Of a DNA stretch of 13,103 bases, positions 5,174 to 11,590 are shown piece after piece. The notes beneath the pieces were generated by a model. It was not told the DNA's origin and searched no databases. It saw nothing but the letters and a program-made list of their open reading frames with translations. A program made the translations under genes and the position numbers. Source of the stretch: Bacteroidota bacterium (GTDB lineage: Bacteria > Bacteroidota > Bacteroidia > Chitinophagales > Chitinophagaceae). Within the stretch, counting starts at the first letter, position 1; every line of letters starts with the position of its first letter. The stretch is taken from NCBI GenBank assembly GCA_023391895.1, contig JAEWAC010000448.1, forward strand, positions 1 to 13,103, written 5' to 3'.

Positions 5174-5947
5174 GTGCTATTTTGCGATGAAACAAAATTC
5201 TCCATTGATGATGGCGACCATGACAACTCAATTATTTACCTAGCTGTCGCAACTGAAAAGAACCAGAAAAAAATATTGACGGATGATTTAGGGGCCATTT
5301 TGAAGAATCACCGGGTAAAAGCACCTGTATTCCACGCAACCGACATATTCAGCAACAGGAGCCCTCGTTTACCACTCATGGCCAATTTAACCGACTTTAT
5401 AATTCACCACAGGTTACACTGCTTTTGTTTTAAATACCATAAAGATTTGTTGTTTGAAATGACCCGGCGACTAGAATATCTAAACAATGACATCCACCAA
5501 TTTAACCGTGCAGAATACCAAGCCTTATTTTATTTTATCACCTTCTTTAATACTTTCCTAATATATGATAAACCTAAGCTGCTGAAACCTCAATATGTGA
5601 TGTTCTTTGATAAGAATGTTTATGGCAGAAAAGACACTGAAGAGTTTAGCCTACCAGAAGATACATATATCATTAAACGGCTGTCCTTTACCGATAAATC
5701 AAATCTGCCTTTGCTTGCCTTGCCTGACTTTTTTGGCTATATCTTCCGAAAAGCGAGATTGAGCCAAAACAAGGCCGTTACTGGAGATTTACTGCTAAAA
5801 ACATCACCAAGCGTCATTACTTGCTATAACTCGCTTTTGAAAATCCAGAACGCTCATCTATTCCATTATCTTGATCTGGAGGAAAAGATGGATCAATATG
5901 CCACCTTGTTGTTGTCCCATTACAGCAATAACCACAAAAAGGAATAG
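5174..5947 (+). CDS. DUF3800-like protein, possibly N-terminally interrupted
   Basis: About 257 residues from the GTG at 5174. It opens with LFCDETKFSIDDGDHDN, resembling the DUF3800 'DES' opening (Asp5-Glu6), then IIYLAVAT, FHATDIF (Asp57), YVMFFDKN (Asp146) and LALPDFFGYIF (Asp185), which stands where the family has 'QxADliag'. The match is weaker than for the neighbouring minus-strand protein, so this is a divergent member. The start is uncertain: an ATG at 5123 is in frame and the stretch from 5141 to 5173 reads as ordinary protein (QLAGHFNNVETV), but a TAA at 5138-5140, codon six of that frame, interrupts it. Either translation begins at the GTG or the gene has a nonsense change near its start. 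All family motifs lie downstream of the GTG, so the product may still be functional. Confidence 0.6.
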   Translation: MLFCDETKFSIDDGDHDNSIIYLAVATEKNQKKILTDDLGAILKNHRVKAPVFHATDIFSNRSPRLPLMANLTDFIIHHRLHCFCFKYHKDLLFEMTRRLEYLNNDIHQFNRAEYQALFYFITFFNTFLIYDKPKLLKPQYVMFFDKNVYGRKDTEEFSLPEDTYIIKRLSFTDKSNLPLLALPDFFGYIFRKARLSQNKAVTGDLLLKTSPSVITCYNSLLKIQNAHLFHYLDLEEKMDQYATLLLSHYSNNHKKE

Positions 5948-5974
5948 AAATTAATTAATATGCCGTAGCTGCAC

Positions 5975-6008
5975 AAGTTGATGAGCACTTACTCGCACTT
6001 CAACTTTT
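5975..6008 (+). terminator. Possible terminator after the plus-strand DUF3800-like gene
   Basis: AAGTTGA (5975-5981) and TCAACTT (6000-6006) are perfect inverted arms; an inner TGAG/CTCG may add pairs with a small bulge. A run of four T follows (6005-6008). It lies 27 bases after the stop codon, between convergent genes. The short T-run makes this a weak call. Confidence 0.35.
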
Positions 6009-6159
6009 ACTAATTAAACATCTAATACTAATGTAACATGTGCAACTGCCATGAAATTAAAATAGTCTAAATCGGCAGCTTTCAATTACGATATGGATAT
6101 TCAACCAACGGTTAAAGTTTAAGACTCTTCCAATAACCTATGCCAATATTCACTTACTG

Positions 6160-7461
6160 TCATTCCGCTACCAAAACCTGTTTATTGTGCAAACCATAGC
6201 TTACCCATAAGGCAGTATATGCACAAGCTTTATCTTTATTTGATCTTTCCCAAGGTGCTGTGGTGCAGTCATAATCAACCTCAATATCGATCGTAGACTG
6301 CCTACAACATTCCAACATATCGCAATTTGATTTCTTATGAAGCAAAGTATCATGAACCTGTTGGGCAGACAAAAGAAACAACGGTTCAATTGTGCTTTCC
6401 AGATGCTTCATACAATGAGGAGGTGCAAAAAATCGTTGCAACTCCCCGTTATGCAACTGCGGCGTTCCAAAGATCACATACATATCATTCCAAAAACCCT
6501 CAAAGGGATTTGGTTGACGATAAAGATCAATTAAGAAGGAAGGCTTTTTTACACGGCTTTCATATCCTTTCTCCAATAAGTGCTTAAACCATTCAACTGT
6601 GTTTTTTAAGAAGTCGCTTCGAAACAAATCTTCTAACACTTTTATTGCTCCATTTTTGTTGTCCCTAAAATCTTCAAACACACTCCATCCTTGACTATAC
6701 ATATAAGAAATTCCGTAATCATAAATCTCTTCCGCACTTTGAGGGACAAACTTCCTTCTAGCCATATTCTGTAAAATGCGATAGAACATCATGCCTGGAT
6801 AATTGGAAATCATTGCCACGTCACAAAGAGCAAACAACCACTCATTATTTTCTACCAGATCTGTTTCCAAGTACTCTCCGACTTTTTGGCACACCTTGTA
6901 TGGAAAGTTGTTCAATGCTGATTCACCAAAGTATTTTGTCTCAATTAGATAGGCCATCATTTCAGAAACAGCAGCTTCTCCAAACAGGTAATTGGCCTTA
7001 CGTCCTTTAACATCTTTCAGATGAAGGTTAAGAAAGAAAGGTGGCCCCTTTCTCGGATGTAACTTTTTAAACGATGGTTCAATATAAAAATTACACCCCT
7101 CCACAAAAGCTGTTGCATCGTCAATTCCAGTACCTACCCTATATGATCCCTCAATCGCTTTCATCACTTCTGTTATATTCCTTTCGTGTTCCGTGACGGC
7201 ATTCTTAACAGGCAGATGCAGCTCCGTATTACCATCTTTCTGCTGCCCGGCAATTACCTGCCTTAACCTGTCATAGGTATTCCAAATATGGGAGTGGCCG
7301 AACCCACCAGTGATGTCCTGAAGAAAATGAGTGTATTCATGGACAAAGTCGCGCTGGTCCCTAACATCTATTTTATTTATGTGATGCAACGGGTCTGTGG
7401 TTCGGAGCTTGATCAATAAATAAGCAGGAACATAACTTCCAAAAACATTCTTATACTGCAT
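6160..7461 (-). CDS. Uncharacterised HExxH zincin-like protein
   Basis: A 433-residue protein I cannot assign to a named family. Residues 37-49 read RDFVHEYTHFLQD, a full HExxH zinc-protease motif (His41, Glu42, His45) with the hydrophobic pattern of a metallopeptidase helix. About 115 residues later GEAAVSEMMAYLIE (161-174) offers Glu162 or Glu167 as a third zinc ligand, as in gluzincins. The C-terminal part holds a Cys cluster (CDMLECCRQ, then DYDC and KACAY) that could bind metal or form a structural site. There is no signal peptide or membrane helix, so it should act in the cytosol. It stands alone between convergent and non-coding DNA. Its position beside defence-type genes suggests an accessory, possibly defence-related protease, but that is inference. 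The start at 7461 is the only ATG that leaves room before the HExxH helix. Confidence 0.6.
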   Translation of the reverse strand: MQYKNVFGSYVPAYLLIKLRTTDPLHHINKIDVRDQRDFVHEYTHFLQDITGGFGHSHIWNTYDRLRQVIAGQQKDGNTELHLPVKNAVTEHERNITEVMKAIEGSYRVGTGIDDATAFVEGCNFYIEPSFKKLHPRKGPPFFLNLHLKDVKGRKANYLFGEAAVSEMMAYLIETKYFGESALNNFPYKVCQKVGEYLETDLVENNEWLFALCDVAMISNYPGMMFYRILQNMARRKFVPQSAEEIYDYGISYMYSQGWSVFEDFRDNKNGAIKVLEDLFRSDFLKNTVEWFKHLLEKGYESRVKKPSFLIDLYRQPNPFEGFWNDMYVIFGTPQLHNGELQRFFAPPHCMKHLESTIEPLFLLSAQQVHDTLLHKKSNCDMLECCRQSTIDIEVDYDCTTAPWERSNKDKACAYTALWVSYGLHNKQVLVAE

Positions 7462-7761
7462 AAGCTTTTATTATTTTATTGAAGTCTACTTAAGCATCAT
7501 CCACCTAAGAGAACAGCAAAAAGACTCCGTAATAGACCCAATGATTACCGGATCATCAAAACTATGAGTTCAAAGATTTGAAAAATCAGCTCTATGTGCA
7601 TCTCCAGAGTAAATGGCTTAATCCTGTGAAGTAGCCCAGGCCGGTAGCGCACCATGACTGCTCGTTTCGAGCCAATCCAGACCAGTTAATCGCAGGCAAA
7701 TAAATTCTTGTAGTTCAATTGTGGTCTACCTGCAGCCCATTTTGCAGCCTAAGAAAGAAAT
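7462..7761. other. Non-coding stretch with remnants
   Basis: About 300 bases with no gene call. A plus-strand frame open from 7545 to the TAG at 7632-7634 reads as plausible protein (for example YEFKDLKNQLYVHL, KWLNPVK) but has no start and may be the decayed C-terminal end of a lost gene. It runs into the tRNA-like fragment at 7626-7653. A perfect small hairpin, GCTCG TTT CGAGC, follows at 7660-7672. The stretch looks like an insertion or deletion scar next to tRNA genes. Confidence 0.4.
7626..7653 (+). pseudogene. tRNA-Pro 5'-half fragment, inverted relative to the intact gene
   Basis: These 28 bases match the acceptor-to-D-arm part of the intact tRNA-Pro (7803-7876, opposite strand) with two mismatches, including an unbroken CAGGCCGGTAGCGCACC. 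One mismatch (C for G at 7636) breaks a D-stem pair. The anticodon arm and 3' half are not present; a weak TCGCAGG (7690-7696) recalls the T-arm. It cannot form a tRNA. Confidence 0.6.
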
Positions 7762-7791
7762 AAAAAAAGCAGTTACTATGCGTAACTGCTT
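7762..7791 (-). terminator. Strong terminator of the tRNA-Ser/tRNA-Pro transcript
   Basis: On the minus strand, AAGCAGTTAC and GTAACTGCTT form a perfect 10-pair stem with a five-base loop (7767-7791), followed by a run of seven T (7762-7768 on the complement, overlapping the stem's last pairs). It begins 12 bases after the 3' end of tRNA-Pro. Confidence 0.9.
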
Positions 7792-7802
7792 GATTATCAA
7801 AG

Positions 7803-7876
7803 TCGGGAAGACAGGATTCGAACCTGCGACCCCCTGGTCCCAAACCAGGTGCGCTACCGGCCTGCGCTACTTCCCG
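7803..7876 (-). tRNA. tRNA-Pro (anticodon TGG)
   Basis: 74 bases on the minus strand. The acceptor stem CGGGAAG pairs with CTTCCCG, the discriminator is A, and CCA is not encoded. The D-arm is GCGC-AGGCCGGTA-GCGC. The anticodon arm is CCTGG-TTTGGGA-CCAGG, giving TGG, which reads proline CCN codons. The T-arm contains GGTTCGAATCC. It follows tRNA-Ser by 60 bases and is probably cotranscribed with it. Confidence 0.95.
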
Positions 7877-7936
7877 GGCCGCTTTTAAAATGACTGGCAA
7901 TATCATCTACTACCAACCAACTTTAAAAACTTTGAG

Positions 7937-8027
7937 CGGTGAGGGAGGGATTCGAACCCTCGGTAGAGCTTTAAGGCCCTACGACGGTTTAGCAAACCGT
8001 TGATTTCAGCCACTCATCCACCTCACC
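7937..8027 (-). tRNA. tRNA-Ser (anticodon GCT)
   Basis: 91 bases on the minus strand with the long variable arm expected of serine tRNA. The acceptor stem GGTGAGG pairs with CCTCACC and the discriminator is G. The anticodon arm is ACGGT-TTGCTAA-ACCGT, giving GCT, for AGC/AGT codons. The variable arm has the hairpin GTAGGGC...GCTCTAC, and the T-arm is GAGGGTTCGAATCCCTC. Confidence 0.95.
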
Positions 8028-8044
8028 TCCTTTTGCAAGGGCTG

Positions 8045-8072
8045 CAAAAATAGGAATTTATTATTTACAAAA
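8045..8072 (-). promoter_or_regulatory. Predicted promoter of the tRNA unit
   Basis: The minus strand has TATTTTTG (8045-8052), a perfect Bacteroidota -7 element, 18 bases before the tRNA-Ser 5' end. A TTTTG lies upstream (8068-8072), but the 15-base spacing is shorter than the usual 19-21. The dnaA terminator lies just upstream, so the tRNAs need their own promoter. Confidence 0.5.
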
Positions 8073-8083
8073 TACAGTCTTTT

Positions 8084-8119
8084 AAAAAAAATAAGCTCAT
8101 TAAAATTTAATGAGCTTAT
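8084..8119 (-). terminator. Terminator of dnaA
   Basis: ATAAGCTCATTAAA (8091-8104) and TTTAATGAGCTTAT (8106-8119) are perfect 14-base inverted arms around a single base. On the minus strand a run of seven T follows (complement of 8084-8090). It lies 60 bases after the dnaA stop codon. Confidence 0.8.
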
Positions 8120-8178
8120 CCAATGAATTAAACTTAATGCGCATCAATATAAAAAATAACAGTGCTAATTATTCCCTT

Positions 8179-9612
8179 TTACATCGCGGCTAACTGCACC
8201 TTTTGCTGCAGCTCCATTACATTATCACGGAATACCCCATCGGTATCCATCAGGTCTTTTACCGTCTGGCAAGAGTGGATCACCGTAGTATGATCGCGGC
8301 CCCCAAAATGCTCTCCAATGGTCTTTAAAGAGTTTTTGGTAAAGGCCTTGGCCAGGTACATGGTAATTTGTCGTGCCTGCACAATTTCCCGTTTACGGGT
8401 TTTCTGCAGCAACTTATCATAAGGCACATCAAAATAATCGCAAACCATTTTCTGAATGGTATCGATGGTAATTTCTTTACTGGATGATTTCACAAAGTTC
8501 CGTAACACTTTCTTAGCTAATTCAAGGTCAATTTCTCTGCGATTGAGCGAAGATTGTGCCAATAAAGAAATCAAAGCACCTTCCAGTTCACGAATGTTGT
8601 TGCTGATATTATAAGCAATGTATTTTACAACATCCTTGGGCATTTCCAGACCGTCATTTTTCATTTTACGTTCCAGGATCTCAATCCGGGTTTCATAATC
8701 CGGCACCTGTATATCGGCACTCAAACCCCAGCGGAAACGGCTTAACAAACGCTCCTGTACGCCTTCCAGGTCTTTAGGCGATTTATCGGATGTCAATACC
8801 AGTTGCTTGCCTGATTGGTGCAGGTGGTTGAAGATGGCAAAGAAGGCGTCCTGCGATTTTTCTGCCCGGTTAAAAAACTGCACGTCATCAATAATCAGCA
8901 CATCAATCAATTGATAAAAATGTATAAAATCGTTGATGGCGTTATTGCGGCTATGGTCTACAAACTGGTTAATGAATTTCTCAGAGCTTACATACAAAAC
9001 CACTTTGTTAGGGTTGATCTTTTTTACCTCGTTACCAATAGCCTGGGCCAAATGCGTTTTACCCAATCCTACTCCCCCATAAATAACCAGGGGATTAAAA
9101 GAGTTGGCGCCGGGTTTTTCTGCTACGGTTTTTCCTGCACGTCGGGCTACCCGGTTGCAGTCGCCTTCTATATAAGCGTCAAATGTATAAATGGGATTTA
9201 GTTGCGGGTCGATGTGCATTTTCTTCAGGCCCGGAATCACAAAAGGATTCTTTACCGGGTTGTTGATGACCAAAGGAAAATCCATTTCATTATTTGAAAA
9301 CGATTTGTAACCTCGTGCCGCCACATCTACCGTTACCGGCTTGTTGTAGTTGTTACCGCCATCAACCATAATGCGGTATTCCAAACGAGCCTCTTTACCT
9401 AACTCTCTTTTTAGTGTTTTTGCCAGAAGATTGATGTAATGCTCTTCCAGGTACTCAAAGAAAAACTGACTGGGAACTTGAATAACTAAAACATTGCCGT
9501 TTAATGCTACAGGCTTAATGGGTTCAAACCATGTTTTGTAGTGTTGCCACTCCACGATGTCCTTGATAATCTGCAAGCAATTGGACCAGACAAGTTCTGC
9601 ATTCTTCTCCAT
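8179..9612 (-). CDS. dnaA: Chromosomal replication initiator protein DnaA
   Basis: A 477-residue AAA+ ATPase that binds DnaA boxes at the chromosomal origin, melts the duplex and loads the helicase. Domain I (about 1-85) includes WQHYKTWFEPIKP. A short linker follows. The AAA+ domain holds Walker A GGVGLGKT (179-186), Walker B VLIIDDVQFF (238-247) and sensor segments such as RLLSRFRWGLSADIQ. Domain IV carries the DnaA signature GGRDHTTVIHSC (437-448) after the ARQITMYLAKAFT helix. Length is normal for Bacteroidota. It is monocistronic here: 139 bases separate it from the 5'-nucleotidase gene upstream and a strong terminator follows. dnaN and rpmH are not beside it, which is usual in this phylum. 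The upstream gap contains a pair of DnaA-box-like sites, which suggests autoregulation. Confidence 0.98.
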   Translation of the reverse strand: MEKNAELVWSNCLQIIKDIVEWQHYKTWFEPIKPVALNGNVLVIQVPSQFFFEYLEEHYINLLAKTLKRELGKEARLEYRIMVDGGNNYNKPVTVDVAARGYKSFSNNEMDFPLVINNPVKNPFVIPGLKKMHIDPQLNPIYTFDAYIEGDCNRVARRAGKTVAEKPGANSFNPLVIYGGVGLGKTHLAQAIGNEVKKINPNKVVLYVSSEKFINQFVDHSRNNAINDFIHFYQLIDVLIIDDVQFFNRAEKSQDAFFAIFNHLHQSGKQLVLTSDKSPKDLEGVQERLLSRFRWGLSADIQVPDYETRIEILERKMKNDGLEMPKDVVKYIAYNISNNIRELEGALISLLAQSSLNRREIDLELAKKVLRNFVKSSSKEITIDTIQKMVCDYFDVPYDKLLQKTRKREIVQARQITMYLAKAFTKNSLKTIGEHFGGRDHTTVIHSCQTVKDLMDTDGVFRDNVMELQQKVQLAAM

Positions 9613-9669
9613 GTACGTAATAGCAGTTTTATATATTGAGTTAAGAATTGTAATGAATCCGAAAACAAG

Positions 9670-9694
9670 TTTTTCACAAGATGTGCAAAAAATA
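9670..9694 (-). promoter_or_regulatory. DnaA-box-like inverted pair over a possible dnaA promoter
   Basis: TTTTTCACA (9670-9678) and, on the other strand, TTTTGCACA (9682-9690) each differ at one position from the TTATNCACA DnaA box. They face each other three bases apart. The second overlaps TATTTTTTG (complement of 9686-9694), a near-match to the Bacteroidota -7 element, about 75 bases before the dnaA start. This would allow DnaA to repress its own gene. Confidence 0.35.
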
Positions 9695-9751
9695 ATTTTG
9701 TCAGGACAGAAAGGCGAATATCAGCAAAAGAACAGTAAAAAAAAATTTTTA

Positions 9752-10684
9752 TTAATCAGTTTTTTTGCTAACTACTAATGAAGTTGAATCCACCAATTTT
9801 TTTCCTTTCTTTTTTTCAAAAACAAAATCCAAACGGCCCAGCATAATACCGCCCCATCCTGCCTGGTTAATGATCACATCTTCACCTCTTTTATTCTTAT
9901 CTATTACCGGTGCCTCTAAAAAAGTATGGGTATGTCCTCCTATAATGACATCAATATGGTGAGTTTCTCTGGCTAATATCAGATCGCTTATTTTGTTATC
10001 GCCGTACCGGTAACCTAAATGGGATAGGCAAATAATCAAATCGCAGTTTTTCTTTTTCAGTTCATCAGCATATTGGTTAGCCTTCTCAACAGGGTGCAGG
10101 TATTTTGTGTTACCGGAAAGGTTTTCAGGTACCAAACCATTCAATTCTATACCCACTCCCAATATACCAATTTTTAATCCGCCTTTATTAAAAATCTTGT
10201 ATGGCGTATATAAATTTTCCATAGGCGTTTGACTAAAATCGTAATTGCTGATCACCATTGGAAAACGCGCATGCCGCTGCAGCTGCACGGCCAGGTTTTC
10301 CAGGCCAGCATCAAAATCGTGGTTCCCGATGGTGGCCGCATCATATCCCATAGCCGTCATTGCTTTTATCTCAGGCTCACCTTTATATATATTAAAAAAA
10401 GGCGTACCCTGAAAAATGTCGCCGGCATCCAGCAGCAATACATTCTCTTCCTCACTTCTTATTTTTTGTACCAGTTGCGACCGGGCTGCTACCCCTCCCA
10501 GTCCCTGGTTGCGGCCGCCATCCATAGGAAAGGGTTCTATCCGACTATGTGTATCGTTGGTGTGCAAAATGGTTAAGCGCCTGGAGCCACCCGCAAGGTC
10601 AGCTGCATGGGAAAAAGAAGGACGGACCAGTAATGCACCGGAAGCCAGTGTCGCCTGTGTAATAAATTTTCTTCTACTGAGCAT
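9752..10684 (-). CDS. 5'-nucleotidase metallophosphatase domain, Tat-exported
   Basis: A 310-residue protein with an N-terminal twin-arginine signal (SRRKFITQATLASGALLV, residues 3-20), so it is folded and metallated in the cytosol and exported to the periplasm. It has the complete calcineurin-like metallophosphatase set: LHTNDTHS (Asp44, His46), LDAGDIFQGTPF (Asp89), IGNHDFDAG (Asn121, His122), CLSHLGY and GGHTHTF near the C-terminus. This is the catalytic domain of UshA-type 5'-nucleotidases, which release phosphate from nucleotides. The C-terminal substrate-binding domain is not fused but encoded by the gene just upstream, which overlaps this one by 11 bases; the two products probably act as a complex. 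Such split pairs are common in Bacteroidota. Substrate range (UMP-, AMP- or sugar-nucleotide-type) cannot be read. Confidence 0.88.
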   Translation of the reverse strand: MLSRRKFITQATLASGALLVRPSFSHAADLAGGSRRLTILHTNDTHSRIEPFPMDGGRNQGLGGVAARSQLVQKIRSEEENVLLLDAGDIFQGTPFFNIYKGEPEIKAMTAMGYDAATIGNHDFDAGLENLAVQLQRHARFPMVISNYDFSQTPMENLYTPYKIFNKGGLKIGILGVGIELNGLVPENLSGNTKYLHPVEKANQYADELKKKNCDLIICLSHLGYRYGDNKISDLILARETHHIDVIIGGHTHTFLEAPVIDKNKRGEDVIINQAGWGGIMLGRLDFVFEKKKGKKLVDSTSLVVSKKTD

Positions 10685-11417
10685 AGGTAATCCGTGTTGT
10701 TTCTTGAACTGAAATATTCTTTCCTTCTGCCTTCAATGCTTTGATATAATCAAACAAAGCATCCCGCATTAAGTAACCCCGGTTTTGCTGCGGAATGGAC
10801 TTTAGCATAGCGGCATCATCACCGCCACTAGCTACATAATCCGAATTGACAATATGGTAGGTTTTATTCTTATCCAAAGGTTGTCCGTTAATACGCACAT
10901 GCACCGCCTTTTGATTCTTAATTTCCATGCTAATGCCGGCCACCGGCCAGCCGCCTTTCGATGCCGTGAAATCCAAGAATTCCTGCAGCACATCACCACT
11001 TAACTTTTGCACCACTACCAGGTTATCGAAAGGCATGAGCTCAAAAATTTTTCCACGGGTGACAGGCCCTTTGGGCAATTGTGGAATCCGGATGCCGCCG
11101 TAATTAACAAATGCAGCATCTATGGGTATTTTAAATTGTTGTTTTCCGGCATACAACATGGCGTCTGCCATAAACTGGCCCAGGCTTCCATCGGGTTGCC
11201 TTTTTTCCAGGGTTGCTTCCGCATAACCCACCACTTCGCTCATGCTGCGGTTGACACTGTCGCTATAAGGCTGCATGAGAACAACCATGGCGGTATCCTT
11301 TGGCAGCTGTGCAGTAATACGGTAGTCGGCGTATGCAACACCAGTGGGTTGGTACATGGTTTTACAGGAGCCGAGCAATACCATCAGCACAACTGGTAAT
11401 AAATATCTTTTCAACAA
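10674..11417 (-). CDS. 5'-nucleotidase C-terminal domain lipoprotein
   Basis: About 247 residues. It begins with a lipoprotein signal, KRYLLPVVLMVLLGSC, whose lipobox LGSC anchors the mature protein at Cys18. The rest is the 5'-nucleotidase C-terminal domain: SLGQFMADAML, then AFVNYGGIR, GKIFELMPFDNLVVVQKLSG, and the closing substrate-pocket signature VNSDYVASGGDD. It should supply nucleoside recognition for the metallophosphatase encoded next. Its stop overlaps the downstream ATG by 11 bases, so they are coupled. The start is unusual: there is no ATG between the upstream in-frame stop (11430-11432) and the signal peptide, so translation likely starts at TTG 11417 or TTG 11414. A TAATTTTG -7 element (complement of 11453-11460) lies upstream. 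Confidence 0.85.
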   Translation of the reverse strand: MLKRYLLPVVLMVLLGSCKTMYQPTGVAYADYRITAQLPKDTAMVVLMQPYSDSVNRSMSEVVGYAEATLEKRQPDGSLGQFMADAMLYAGKQQFKIPIDAAFVNYGGIRIPQLPKGPVTRGKIFELMPFDNLVVVQKLSGDVLQEFLDFTASKGGWPVAGISMEIKNQKAVHVRINGQPLDKNKTYHIVNSDYVASGGDDAAMLKSIPQQNRGYLMRDALFDYIKALKAEGKNISVQETTRITYAQ

Positions 11418-11452
11418 AGCGACCTGGTTTTAATGGGTTTGAAAATGGGAGG

Positions 11453-11460
11453 CAAAATTA
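11453..11460 (-). promoter_or_regulatory. Promoter -7 element of the 5'-nucleotidase pair
   Basis: The minus strand reads TAATTTTG, a perfect TAnnTTTG, 35 bases before the TTG start at 11417. No obvious TTG is found at the -33 position. Confidence 0.35.
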
Positions 11461-11529
11461 TCCTAAGCAGCCTAATCTCCGGCTTTTCGATTGTTACTAT
11501 TTTGAAAAGGTTGATTTTGTTAAAATCGG

Positions 11530-11558
11530 TTGGCATTGGCATAACTTTACCATCTTTG
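11530..11558 (+). promoter_or_regulatory. Predicted promoter of the FAD-dependent dehydrogenase
   Basis: TTG (11530-11532) and CATCTTTG (11551-11558; one mismatch to TAnnTTTG) are 18 bases apart, and the latter ends 32 bases before the ATG. An alternative pair, TTTG (11516-11519) with TAACTTTA (11542-11549), overlaps it. Either would drive the plus-strand gene. Confidence 0.4.
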
Positions 11559-11590
11559 CACCCCTCGTTTTTCAGGATAAAAACCTGGCA

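Noticed and set aside
7715..7906. 63-codon minus-strand frame
   Set aside because: It runs through the tRNA-Pro gene and its terminator.
8815..9201. 128-codon plus-strand frame
   Set aside because: Shadow of dnaA across its AAA+ domain.
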